Position numbers and translations under genes: made by a program. A stretch of 64,000 nucleotides of DNA from Cutaneotrichosporon cavernicola (Eukaryota > Basidiomycota > Tremellomycetes > Trichosporonales > Trichosporonaceae), in contig NC_083394.1 in assembly GCF_030864355.1 (NCBI RefSeq), forward strand, positions 248,001 to 312,000, given 5' to 3'. The notes below the pieces were generated by a model. That model was not told the DNA's origin. It made no database searches and worked only from the letters and a program-made list of their open reading frames with translations. This document shows positions 20,355 to 33,802 of this stretch, in pieces. Positions within the stretch are counted from its first letter, which is position 1. The number at the start of each line of letters is the position of its first letter.

Positions 20355-22080
20355 ATGCGCTGGCTTCGTCTCCGCTTCGCGCTCCTGGCGCTCGCCACCC
20401 TCCTCCTCCCCCTCCTAGCCGGCGCGCGGCTATACGCCAACAAACCTGAATCCAAGATCGCGCGCAACGTCCTCGAATCCAAAACCGAGGGATACTGCAG
20501 CGTGCGTCCCCTCCATTCTTCACTAACAGTCAGCCCTCTGGCCCGATCGAAGCGACCAACTGCGCGTACGAAACCGTCGAATCACTCAACCAACATCTCT
20601 TTCCTGCCCTCCACAGCCTCGTCTCCCACCCCTTCTTCAGATACTTCAAAGTCGACCTGTACCGCGACTGTCCCTTCTGGCGCGAAAACGGCCTGTGCAT
20701 GAACCGCGCGTGCGGCGTCGAGACCATCGACGAGGCTGATGTTCCCGAGAAATGGCGGGGGGCTGCATTGTCGGCAGTGGTGACTACGGATATGAACGAG
20801 GGGGTGAACGGGTGTTATTTCCGCGACGACGACTTTTGTTTCATCCAAGACGACGCTACGCCGGAAGGACAGTATATCGACTTGATTGAGAACCCGGAAC
20901 GGTTTACGGGGTATGCGGGAGATAGCGCGCATAATGTCTGGCGAGCAATTTATCAGGAGAATTGCTTTGGACTGAGCGAGAGCGTCATTGCCGCCGCACG
21001 AGATGGCAAGTCTATCCCCGGTCGCTCAAGGCCTGCTATGGGCCTCAATCCCCTCCAGGGCGGCCATGCGCCGCAGGACGCCGATCTATGCGAGGAGAAG
21101 AAGCTGTATTACCGCCTGGTTTCTGGTGAGTCGGGTCATGACTGCGGCGATTCAGGTATCCTGAATGTACCAGCTGCTGGTCTCTCCTGGTCCGCAGGCT
21201 GGCCAACTTGCCCCGCTCGCCGCAGCTAACTCCAGGCATGCACGCCTCCATCTCGATCCACATCTGTGCCGACTATCTCGACCAAACGACTGGCGAATGG
21301 GCGCCTAACCTCGACTGTTTCGTTTCTCGCGTCGCAACCCACCCCGAACGCATCTCCAACGTCTACTTCAACGCCGTTCTCCTCCTCCGCGCCGTCGCTC
21401 GCGCCGCCCCTTACTTCCGTGCCTACGATATTGGGATCACTCCTCGCGGCCGCGAAAACGAATGTACCCGGTCCCAACGCCTGGCGGACTCACGCACGCG
21501 TTCAGAGTTCGACGGTGTCATTTCTCTGGCTGAAAGCCTGGCGTCTGGTTTCAACGAGGAACAGTTTTTCGCTGGTCCCGATGCGCCCGTCCTCATCGAG
21601 CAGTTCAAGGGCGCGTTTAGGAACGTCAGCGCTATTATGGACTGTGTGGGGTGCGACAAGTGTCGACTTTGGGGAAAGATGCAGGTTTCGGGCTTTGGAA
21701 CCGCACTCAAGATCCTGTTTGCGCTCGAGGATAAGGACCTCGATCCACGGGTTAATCCTAATCTTTTACAGCGGTCCGAAGTGGTCGCGCTGTTCAATAC
21801 CCTCCACCGCGTCACGGAAAGCTTGCACTCGGTCGACGAGTTCCGGCAGATCTACGCGCGGACACAGGCAGAAGAGGCCGCTGCTGCTCCGCAGCGTGTG
21901 GCCAAGAAGGCCGCCGAAAAGGATGCGCGCCGCCGCGCTGAGCGCGAGAAGGAGTGGGGCCCGTGGCTGCTTGCCATCGCTGTATCGCTGTTCGAGGCAT
22001 TCCGCAGGGGGTGTAGTGGCTGTATCAAGGCTGCAGCCGAGTTTCTGAGAGGACAAGGAGCGCCCAAGGGCGAGTTGTAA
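20355..22080 (+). CDS. ERO1: ER oxidoreductin Ero1
   Basis: Exons 20355..20501, 20534..21125 and 21236..22080 encode 527 residues. An N-terminal hydrophobic signal (FALLALATLLLPLLAGA) precedes the lumenal domain. Family blocks include ATNCAYETVESLN, the shuttle-loop region DLYRDCPFWRENGLC, ERFTGYAGDSAHNVWRAIYQ, HASISIHICADYLD, and the catalytic C-x2-C-x2-C at Cys383-Cys386-Cys389 (CVGCDKC) followed by RLWGKMQVSGFGTALKILF. Ero1 reoxidises protein disulfide isomerase using FAD and oxygen in the ER lumen. The C-terminus has a charged Ala/Lys/Arg helix and then a hydrophobic/amphipathic segment that could mediate membrane association. Intron 1 is 32 nt and intron 2 is 110 nt. The gene converges with the yippee gene. 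Confidence 0.94.
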
Positions 22081-22352
22081 TCAAGTATCCAATAGACATT
22101 GCATGGCAGGACATGGCATTAGCGCTTCATTCTTCCGGGCCGAACGCCGTCTGAATGGGCCGATGACGACACCGGCGGTATTCGGCTCACACTGGGACCA
22201 CTTGGACCACCTCGTTGATTCACAGGTGACATGACAATCAATAGTACAATAAAACAATGGTCGTACAGCGGCGTGAGCTGGGGAGTGGTGAACAGTGTCC
22301 AAGGGACAACGGCCTGGCGACAAGTCACTGGAGGTGGTGTGTGCGGGATAGA

Positions 22353-23096
22353 CTAGCCGCGACCCACTGGGACCTGGCTGGTGATGACTTCCTGAATGAC
22401 CTCAATGACAGGCTTGTCCACGTTGCGCTTCCTCTCTGGGCACTCGTAGATCATCTCGCGCTCAATGATAAACTTGCCCTCCTTGTACTTTTCGGTGGGC
22501 TCGTACGCAAATTCCTGCGGTTAGCGGTCGCGGTGGAGGGAGGGGACTGAGAAGGTGGGACTGCTACCCGTACCCAACTCACATACTTCCACCCTAGGAC
22601 CTGATGGCACACGCGGCAAAATAAATCGCGCACGGTATGCTTGCCTGTCCGCATGGTACGGTCCTCAGCCTCTGCGGAGGTATAGGCGTTGACGCTGGGG
22701 TCAGGCTCTCCTTGATTGAATACGGAATACGCACACATGGCGACAGAGGTACGCTCGGCCGTGCTGGCCGGTGAAGTTCTGGGGTTAGTGGGGTGCTGGG
22801 CGAGGGTGTGCATTGAGGGGTGGGGTTTGGGAGCAAGGGTGGAGGAAGAAGGGGGGAGGGTTGTGTGTGAGGGGATGAGGTTGAAGGGGTGAAAGGAGGG
22901 GCCTAGGATGAGATGGGGGGTTTTGAGAAGAGAGGGCGATGGGATAAGGAGACGAACCCGGTGTGATAGATGCAATACCAGACGCTCAACGACTCACCTT
23001 ACTCATGACACTCTCCTGCACGGCGAGGTGGTTACCGCATGAGCGACAGACATAAACCGTCTCGCCAGCGAGGTAAGTGCGATAACTGCGGCCCAT
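22353..23096 (-). CDS. Yippee-like zinc-binding protein (YPEL5 type)
   Basis: Exons 23096-22998, 22778-22735, 22694-22583 and 22514-22353 encode 138 residues. The yippee fold needs two Cys-x2-Cys pairs: CRSC at residues 17-20 and CRVC in the third exon. Between them lies FTGQHGRAYL, whose match to YPEL5-type proteins sets the 44-nt second exon and the 40-nt intron (GTGCGT donor, CCTGACCCCAG end). The tail LGWKY-EFAYEPTEKYKEGKFI is conserved. In animals YPEL5 associates with the CTLH/GID ubiquitin ligase, and the yeast relative is Moh1; a role here is inferred only. Upstream of the first junction lies a 219-nt intron, long for this genome. Confidence 0.88.
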
Positions 23097-23371
23097 GTTG
23101 GGCAAAGGATGCTAATGGGGGTAAGGCGGTTGGGGGATAGAGACAGGCCAGGATATGCGGCCTGCCTTGTCGGCGCCAGTGGGGCAATGCTGCGGGCGGC
23201 GGGGTTGTGGGTGGGATGTGTGGGGGGTGGCAATGAGGTCACCGGTGAGACAGATAGCTGGCCAGGGGAATGAAGGGAAGAAGGGATTGAGTGTGATGAT
23301 GAGGCTGAGTGTGGTGGCGATGAAGAGATGAGGGGGAGGAGGTAGAAGATATGAGAGATGATGATCAAGAC

Positions 23372-23406
23372 GATAGTGATAGTGATAGTGATCGTGATAG
23401 TGATAG
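23372..23406. repeat. GATAGT hexanucleotide repeat
   Basis: Nearly perfect tandem GATAGT units with one A-to-C change, about 280 bp upstream of the yippee start codon. Confidence 0.8.
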
Positions 23407-23790
23407 TTGGGGTGGGCTGTTGTAGGGAAGGTAAGTGCGTGTCCTAGTCGCAATGGTCATGAATCACTTTCCGGTAACTACCGGCCCTGCCCTAGGTCTG
23501 GTTGCTTCCGTCCCGATTTAACACCATACATCTATAACATATAGATATATAGATATTCAGATCCTAGCTTTCAGACTATGGCATTTACATGGAGGGCCAG
23601 AGGCTTTGGAGGCTCGTAGAACTGGCTGCTGTGAACGCATCAATGTGAGTAACAATGAACAATGGATATCCACCAGTCGATTGGATTTGCCACCCAGGGG
23701 CGAATTGAATAGTGCCAGGCACGACCCCGTTCCGCATCTGTTACCAGCCGCCAGCCATACAGCCAGGGAGTCCAACTGCGTTACTCATCC

Positions 23791-23828
23791 CCCAATATCC
23801 CCCAATATCCCCCAATATCCCCAATATC
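23791..23828. repeat. 10-bp tandem repeat, CCCAATATCC
   Basis: Three perfect copies and a partial fourth, about 120 bp from the 3' end of the tRNA-Lys gene. Confidence 0.85.
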
Positions 23829-23945
23829 ACCATCGTCGCCTCATCTTGGTAGATACATCTCCTCTGGATACAACACGCTCACCGATCCCCCAACACCTAC
23901 AGAGAGAAACAGATAAAGTAAAAGAGCGCTGGCAGCGAAAAACAC

Positions 23946-24039
23946 AGCCTCGTGTGGGGCTCGAACCCACGACCGAGTGATCAACCGGCGTAAGAACGGA
24001 TTTAAGAGTCACTTATTCTACCGACTGAAATAACGAGGC
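23946..24039 (-). tRNA. tRNA-Lys(CTT) with 21-nt intron
   Basis: The minus strand folds as a tRNA. The acceptor stem pairs GCCTCGT with ACGAGGC, and the T arm is GTGGG-TTCGAGC-CCCAC. The anticodon stem AGTGA/TCACT closes a loop C-T-CTT-A-A. A 21-nt intron (24002 to 23982) sits one base 3' of the anticodon, the canonical eukaryotic position. The D stem has three good pairs. Mature length is 73 nt without CCA. Confidence 0.9.
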
Positions 24040-24250
24040 TTGTACAGGCGACGAAGACGTATGCTTTGTGCTTGGGGTAGTCGCAAAGGGCCAGAGACTT
24101 ATACATCATGTATAGGTGTTTTGTACAACAAGAATGGTGGATCGCAAGCGGATTGTGAATTAAAAAGAGTTTGTGGATGTGATAGAGAAGTTGATGTCAT
24201 GTGGTTGTGGTTGCATTGAGTTGATGGAACGGGGTCTTCTCGTTGAAGCC

Positions 24251-26241
24251 CTACTCCTCAGTCGCCCTCTCAAAGCCCATGCCCGCGCGACGCGCCCCGT
24301 GGTCTGCGCCAGATCCCCGCAGCTCGATCCAGGGGAGGAACGTGTCAAAGTCCTCCCACCCAAAACTGGCGTACATTCCATTGGGGCCGAGGTTGGGCTG
24401 CACACCTTCAACCTCTGAGTCCTGCGGCGCACCGAGGGGATAAGCCTCCTTGCGCGATCCGGGAAAAATCTGCGCGATAATACTGGTGTCAGCTACCTCT
24501 AGGATGACGCACATCATAGGCCCGACCCAGCGTGACCGCCTGTCCTCGACACTCGTCTCGGCCATGGCCTCACTGTCGGGCCCCCAAATCCCCTCGTTGC
24601 CCGACCACACGCGGTCCTCGGCGTCCTCCTCGACTTCACGGTAGTCGGCACGGAAGTCGCGCACACGTCGCAGAGCCTCGAGCGTCGTCTCGTCTGGGTC
24701 CTCCTCGAACGGCGTATAGTTAGGGTATTGGGTGTGGCTGTAGGCTGGCGCTGGAATCTGCAGCGGACGGTAGGGAAAGCGCTTGCGGCTCGGCGGGGGA
24801 GAAGGTTGGGGGGTTGGCGGCGTAGGCGGATCAGAGTGATGCTCGGGAAGGGTTGGGAGCGTTTCGGATGGATGGACAATCGGAGTGGCGAGCTGGGTGA
24901 GCGGCGGCGTGATGGAGAGCTGTTCCATCTGTTGCGCGGTTACGATCGGACTGTCACCCGCATCACCTGTCGGCGCACTTCCACTGGTATTGCTGGTGTT
25001 GAGGATGGGCACGAGCGGAGACAGCGGGCGAGTCTCCAAGGGCAGGCTGGTGGTTGAGGATCGTCGGCCCCAGCCTGGGGCCCACGATCTGCGCCGGTCA
25101 CTCTCGCGGCTCCACGAACGCGTGAGAGGCGGCGTTGAGGGGCCCGCCTCGGCGTTTTCCGTGGAACTTGCCAGACCGTTGTCAACCGAGTGACGCCGGC
25201 CCGGCCTCCAGCTGAACCCAGCGAAGAGCGAAGAACGTCTGATTGAGCTGGCGCCCACCGACCCAACTGAGGTGGTTCTGGTTAACCCGACGTACTCGGA
25301 CTGGGTAGCTGTGGCCATAGAGAGCCCAGGAGCGGCTACGACGGGGACCGCGAAGGAGATTGAGTTGGCTCTCGGCGGTGGCGCTGGGATGCCGCTGGGA
25401 CCTGTGCCGGGCGGCGGGGCGCTGTTGCGGTGTGGCATCTTCCTCGGCTTCGTCTTCTCAGTCACGGGGCGCAGGAGGGGCGGGTGCACGACAAAATGCG
25501 CATTGGGATTGACATAGTACGACGGCTTGTCGGCGAGCACGCCAACGGCGAGGATACGCACATCCTGCAGATGGCAGAGGACACGAACGACGGTGGGGTA
25601 TTCTGCAACCCCGCCCTGGTGCTTGAGCTCGTCGATGATCTCGTACGGGTCAAAGGTGCGCGTGTATATTCTGTTGAGTGACGCACTCCCGTTGCGCCTG
25701 AGATGGATGAATCTGGTCCAGGACTCGTGGTGAGCACATCCGGCGCTTCTGTGGTCGAGCCGTCCGAGGGTGCGCAGGAACGCGCCCCGCCATTTGTCCT
25801 CGGGGTTCTTGTACCTCTTCCAACTGGGAAGGAATCGGCGGTCGAACGCTTCCTTCCAGATTTCGTCGGTCCAGCGCCCAAATTCGAAGCGCTCGAGGAG
25901 CCAACGAGCCGGCGCACGCACAAGTACGTCAAGGAAGAGGCGGCCATCGTCATCGCCCACAAAGTAGCGGAGGGAAGGTAGTACCTCAAACTGCGGCGGA
26001 TAGGGCGGACCTTTTCGCACGACACCCTTTATTACGGCGCGGAGAGGGGTCAAGTGCGTATCCGTGAGCGTGTGTAGTGCGGTACTCGTTGAGAGGAAGT
26101 GGATGAGGTCGCGCTGCGGCAAGAAGCTGAGTCAGCTCTGGACAGAGGAAAAGTGTACGTCGCGATCTGGCTCAAGATCTCAGACGGCAAGTCGAGCAGC
26201 TCGAGCGGCTCGTCGTTGTCTGTGCTTGGTGGCGAGAGCAT
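24251..26241 (-). CDS. F-box protein
   Basis: Exons 26241-26159 and 26126-24251 (32-nt intron) encode 652 residues. The N-terminal F-box reads ELLDLPSEILSQIAT, then FLPQRDLIHFLSTSTALHTL across the junction, the usual LPxEIL...L...D...L.....L pattern. A region with LRYFVGDDDGRLF and WTDEIWKEAFDRRFLPSWKRYKNPEDKWRG follows, which resembles other fungal F-box proteins. The middle is long, disordered and Ser/Pro-rich. The C-terminus has a folded-looking block ending in FGWEDFDTFLPWIELRG. F-box proteins recruit substrates to SCF ubiquitin ligases through Skp1; the target here is unknown. It shares a 201-bp divergent promoter with PAM17. Confidence 0.8.
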
Positions 26242-26442
26242 GGTGGAGTTGAGGGTTGGGGATAGAGTTGTCAGTTGACCGCCACTCAATCACACTGAGG
26301 TCATGTAGGATGGGGACCCCGCACGCGATTTGCCACCGCCACAGCGGCGTTTCCTCCCTCCGACCTCCACTCTACCATTCCATCCTCGCCATCTCGCGAC
26401 TCGACCTCGTTGACCGCGTCGCCCATCATCCACCACGCAACC

Positions 26443-27645
26443 ATGTCCCTCCGCCAGTCCGTCACCCTCGCCCGCGCGCGCCCAATCACGTTCGCTGCTC
26501 CTGTCGCGGCGCGCTTCGCATCCTCATCTTCCTCCTCGGCCGCGCAGGAGCCCGAGTCCAATGGCAAGCTGCCCATGACCTGGAGCGAGTACCTGGCCAT
26601 GCGCAAGCGCCGCAAGCAGTGGTCGACGCTCACGACTATTCCGACCACGATCGGTGGCCTTATGACCGGCGCGTCGTATGCCGCACAACATAGCATGACG
26701 GCTGAGGGAGCGACTATCCTCGGCTTCGACCCTATGTGAGTTGCGCTGATTTGGGCAAGCTAACGTGCAGGATTGTGTATGGCGCTGGAACGTAGGTCTG
26801 ACGCGGCTGGATTGATGGGATGCTTACCACTCTTCTAATGGTTTGTTCGACCCTCCGTGATACAGTGTCGGTGCTATGGGTGAGTTAGTGGCGTGGGATG
26901 TGGGCCGAGGTGTGGGCGCTGGCCAGGAAGCTCTGGGTGGTGTTGCGCAGAGGGCCGAAGGGGCCGAAGTGAGGGGGAGGAGGGGTGCAGCTGGCAGGAC
27001 TGCGGGTGGAATGCGTGTAGGCCGCACTCCGGTCCGGGTAGGGGTAAGCTCGCCCAACGAGTCTAACTTTACCGGACTCTGGTGTATTGCCCCTCGTACT
27101 GGAGGTAGAGCTGGCTAGACGTGCAGTCTCCTACCGACTGGCACCATTTCCAGCTCCAGTTGGTGAAACACCTACCTCGGACTCGTCTCGTCGCCCTTGA
27201 GTATAGACAGGATGACCAGCGTCGTAGCCTCCATCGGGAGCGCGTCCTCTCTAGCTCGCCCACGCTCCCACATTCAACCACCTCACGCTATGCTGGTGCT
27301 GCGCTAACCCCAGCTCTCGGCTACCTCGTCGGTCCCGCGATCGGCAACACCGTCTTCTCCGTCACGCATCCCAAGCTGTCAAAGGGCAACCCCTCCCCTC
27401 TCGAGGTCATGGACCGCGAGTTCTTCAACCGCATCAAGGAGAGGCGAGCGGACCCTTCGCGCCAGAGCGTCAACAACCCCGCTCCTGACTACTACGGCGA
27501 GAAGGTGTGTGGCTTTCTCGCCTAACCTAGAAGAGCGGATGACAGCTGACACCAGATCGTCTCGCTTCAGGCATACCGCCGCTGGCTTAAGGACCAGAAG
27601 GCGTACGAGCGCAAGACTTCGCACGGCGTGCCCGACGACGCGTAG
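26443..27645 (+). CDS. PAM17: Presequence translocase-associated motor subunit Pam17
   Basis: Five exons, 26443..26735, 26771..26791, 26866..26879, 27314..27504 and 27571..27645, encode 197 residues. An Arg-rich presequence (SVTLARARPITFAAPVAARFAS) precedes MTWSEYLAMRKRRKQW, two hydrophobic helices (around the GGLMTG block and ALGYLVGPAIGN) and a C-terminal YRRWLKDQKAYERK. Pam17 is an inner-membrane protein that supports assembly of the TIM23 import motor. Exons 2 and 3 are only 21 and 14 nt. They are required to join LGFDP-MIVYGAGT-VGAM-ALGYLVGP in frame, and each has proper GT/AG borders. The third intron is 434 nt. Confidence 0.85.
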
Positions 27646-28132
27646 TGGATTGTCGATTGTCCATTTTCAGTATTCAGACCTCGCAACCTCTCTTATGTAT
27701 GCATTTGCATAGCAAGTTCAAGTTGTGTGTTACTGTACTCTTTAAACGGCCAGTCTCCGTTAACGGTAACCGGTCGTGTGAGGTGCGGTTCAAGGGAGTG
27801 TTGTACAATGACTTGTACAATGACACGTGGTATGATCAAAAGGCCTCGCAACAGCTGAGGAATTGTGATTATAGGATTGGCTAGTTTCAGTGTCGGTGTT
27901 ATAATCCGAACAGTTCCGTAACTTGCCCGGTGAATCCCGGGCCAATTACTGTGGCCACAAGTAACAATTGGCTTACTGCATACGCCAACTGGTCACTGCT
28001 ACGCTGCTGGACTCCCACTCCCCGTGACCGCCCCACCTCCCACCACTGCTCACTTCTCCTTGCTCGTGCATCGTCGCTTTGCATCATCGCCAGCTACCCA
28101 TTCACCACTCTCCCACTTGTATCTTGGCCAAA
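27646..28132. other. Intergenic region upstream of SDHB
   Basis: About 490 bp between tandem genes PAM17 and SDHB. No gene or clear element is seen; C/T-rich sequence precedes the SDHB start. Confidence 0.45.
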
Positions 28133-29238
28133 ATGATGCGCTCCACTCCGGCCCTTCGTGCGCTTCGCCTCCCCCTCGCCCGCGGCCTTTCGTCCAGCGC
28201 GACCTCGTCGTTTGCGCAGCCCGCCGAGACGCCCGCCCCAAAGCCCGAGGTTCTCAAGAGCTTCAAGATCTACCGCTGGGTGCGTTCGTGGGAGGAGTCG
28301 GCCCAACTCCCCTCCTGTGATGAGCAGGGCTAATGACAGAACCCCGACACTCCGGCTGAGAAGCCCAAGATGCAGGAGTACAAGGTCGACCTTAACCAGT
28401 GCGGCCCGATGATGCTTGATGCTCTCGTGAGTACCCTCTCATCCCAACTCCCACCCGCCTCCTCGTCCTCCCACCCATCTAACTCCCAGATCAAGATCAA
28501 GAACGAGATGGACCCCACCCTCACCTTCCGTCGTTCGTGCCGTGAGGGTATCTGCGGCTCCTGCGCCATGAACATTGACGGTGTCAACACGCTTGCCTGC
28601 CTCTGCCGTATCGACAAGGACACGGCAAAGGAGGCAAAGGTCTACCCCCTTCCCCACAGTGCGTCCATTCACCTCTTCCAATCTAACGCCAGTGTACGTG
28701 GTCAAGGACCTCGTGCCCGACCTCACCCTCTTCTACAAGCAGTACAAGTCGATCGAGCCTTACCTGAAGAACGACAACCCACCGACCAAGGAGTTTTACC
28801 AGAGCCAGGAGGACCGCAAGAAGCTCGACGGCATGTACGAGTGCATTCTGTGCGCTTGCTGCTCGACCTCGTGCCCGTCGTACTGGTGGAACCAGGACCA
28901 GTACCTCGGCCCCGCGGTTCTCATGCAGGCCTTCCGTTGGGTCTCGGACTCGCGTGACGCCTACACCCAGGAGCGCATGGAGAACCTCCAGAACAACATG
29001 TCTCTGTACCGCGTGAGTATTCTCATTCGGCAAAGACCAATCCTGACGTTGACGTCGACGTCAATGTCGGGCCAATTAGCTCCCGCTATTCATTCTTATC
29101 CTGTGCTAACCCCAGTGCCACACCATCTTCAACTGCACGCGGACGTGCCCCAAGGGTCTCAACCCCGGCAAGGCGCTCGCCATGCTCAAGCGCGAGATGG
29201 CGACCGGCCTGGGTGCCACTGGACCCAACTTGACTTAA
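28133..29238 (+). CDS. SDH2: Succinate dehydrogenase iron-sulfur subunit
   Basis: Exons 28133..28279, 28340..28426, 28490..28658, 28693..29012 and 29116..29238 encode 281 residues. A mitochondrial presequence ([20 protein letters not shown]) is followed by three cluster-binding segments: [15 protein letters not shown] with a downstream CLCR for [2Fe-2S], [16 protein letters not shown] for [4Fe-4S], and [18 protein letters not shown], which completes the [3Fe-4S] and [4Fe-4S] ligands. The subunit carries electrons from FADH2 of the flavoprotein to ubiquinone in complex II, in the inner mitochondrial membrane. The His after the Cys in CHTIFNC lies at the quinone site targeted by carboxamide fungicides and is the usual sensitive-type residue. 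All introns have GTGAGT or GTGCGT donors. Confidence 0.96.
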
Positions 29239-29667
29239 AGCATGTGGACGGGAGGCCCCAGCAGCAGGTAGCAGGCATGATCCAAATGTATAACAACCTC
29301 ATTTCGCGTTTCTCGCTCTGTTGACATTACTCATGCCGCGACTCTCTCCCTGAAATGTGGACGGGGCGCTATGAGGACCTGAAGATCCGCCACTTGTCTT
29401 TGGTCTTGTGTCTCTAGTCTTGTCTGGCCTGTCTGTCTTCTGGTACCCACTGCCTACGCGCGACTGTGGCTGTCTTTGAATGCCATCAAGGATCATCTTC
29501 CTGGATGGTGGACCCCTATCTACAACGCTCTTGCTCTCGGATACTATCGATTCTGCCGCACCACTGATAGCACGACATTTGTACAACTTTGCTCCAAGCC
29601 CTCATCCAACTCAGTGGAGCATCTCTGGCATTGCTTCAGCGTTCTGCAGGCACGCCCCCACTGCGCC
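29239..29667. other. Convergent 3' spacer
   Basis: Between the 3' ends of SDHB (plus) and the Cys-cluster protein (minus). Nothing recognised. Confidence 0.45.
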
Positions 29668-30525
29668 TCAGTCAGAGGTCTCAAGGACCTCGCTGTGAGC
29701 AGTGAGGGCCGCACAGGCGGCGTGGACCTCATCATCAGCCGTCTCGTCGGGGCTGGCCTGCACGTCGGCGACGTTCGGATACTTGATGGGCGTGATGGTG
29801 AAGAACGTGTCCAGCCCAGTCTGGGTAAGCAGGATTCCACCCAGCAACATACACCGTGCGTCTGGTACTCGAACGACTGGCCGAAGTTGAACATGCCGTC
29901 CCGGCTCATCTCGCCGAGGCGGACCACGCCCGCACCTTCCGGGTTTTGGGGAGAAGCAGTGGGACTCGAGTGCCCCGGCTCCGCACTCGCAATCACTCGC
30001 GGGCGAGGGTCGCTAAGGAAGCTCTCCATCATCTTGTTGGCTTTGTTGCCCACGACGATGCCGCGGGGCGCCATCCACCAGCAGCGCTCACACTTCGTGG
30101 TCGTCTTGCAGCACTCACCCCGGTCCTTGGAACACTCCCAGCGCTCCTTGCCGGGCTTGGGCTCCTTGCCCTTCGTCCAGATGTGCATGGCCTTCTTGAG
30201 GTGATCGAGACGCTGTCAGTCAGTCAGCTGTGTTGGGCCATTTATCTGAGCTGGGACCGCAATGCCGAGCACTCACAACGGGACGCGAATCAGACGCCTG
30301 CAGTTCGACCTTGTACTTGTTGGCGCAAGCTTGAGCGTCCGCAAGGTGGCGCGTCGGGATCGCGTTCCGCGCTGCCAGGCCGTCGAGGAAGACGAAGATG
30401 CATCCCGCCGGCAGCTCATCGGACGTTGGGTCCTTGGAGTTGGTGGTCGCGTTCGCCTTGACAGCCTTGGAGTTAGGCGTCTTTGAGACTTTGAAAGTTT
30501 TGGGCACCGTGTGAGCCTTCGGCAT
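29668..30525 (-). CDS. Hypothetical protein with a cysteine cluster
   Basis: Exons 30525-30277, 30212-29853 and 29820-29668 encode 253 residues. The last intron (32 nt) uses a GTATGT donor and restores a frame with TGLDTFFTITPIKYPNVADV and an acidic tail. A Lys/Thr-rich N-terminus leads to GCIFVFLDGLAARNAIPTRH. A cysteine cluster follows: WECSKDRGECCKTTTKCERC, with WW immediately after, five Cys within 18 residues, suggestive of metal binding or disulfides. I do not recognise the family. No signal peptide or membrane segment is seen, and the basic N-terminus would suit a nuclear protein. Splicing is inferred from frame and consensus only. Confidence 0.55.
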
Positions 30526-31030
30526 TGTGGGCAGACGACTGGTGGTTGTGGTGAGGAAGGTAGTGAAGTGGTGAGGAGGTACTGAACTGTCCTGCTGTAA
30601 GAGTCAGTCTGTAGCCTTCAAATGGCTAGTGGTTAGCAGATTACACACTTGTTGTGCGCTTGGGGACCAGACGGCTTGAGGGAGGTGGTTTGACGGCCGT
30701 TAATAAAGATAGATGGTCGAGTAAGTGGGAGTGCGGAGAACCGTTAGGACGGTGCTGGTGAAGTCTAGGTGAATGCGATGAGCTTGGAAGAGTGTGAAAA
30801 GGTGGCGGAATGTGAGCTCGTAGTTAGGTGAAGGAGGATGTGACCAATGGTCAATTGCAGGTGAATGATGGAGAGAAACGAAGAAGATTGAAGTGAGGAA
30901 GGTGGTTATATACAGTAGTAGATGGTTGACTCACCCCCCGATTCACCGAGGAAGGTGTCTAAACCGCGCGTTCATGATATCGTGACAAATGCATTGTATG
31001 ATGATCCTCAAACAGCGGGTGAGAAATAGT
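30526..31030. other. Intergenic spacer
   Basis: Between the Cys-cluster gene start and the 3' end of the MAP kinase gene. G/A-rich short motifs occur, but no gene is seen. Confidence 0.45.

Positions 31031-33802
<2,772 letters not shown>

Larger units (their letters stand above)
23097..23945. other. Intergenic region with simple repeats
   Basis: Between the yippee gene start and the tRNA-Lys gene. Besides two repeats listed separately I see no gene; the frame at 23606-23980 crosses repeat sequence and has no recognisable protein features. Confidence 0.45.

Noticed and set aside
17980..22080. A secondary-metabolite cluster around the monooxygenase
   Set aside because: Neighbours are MET10 and ERO1, both housekeeping. 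No synthase, transporter or pathway regulator is present.
23791..23828. CRISPR-like short direct repeats
   Set aside because: The copies are directly adjacent without spacers, so this is a simple tandem repeat, and the genome is eukaryotic.
23606..23980. A 124-codon frame running into the tRNA-Lys gene
   Set aside because: It starts at a non-ATG codon and translates a tandem repeat and part of a tRNA.
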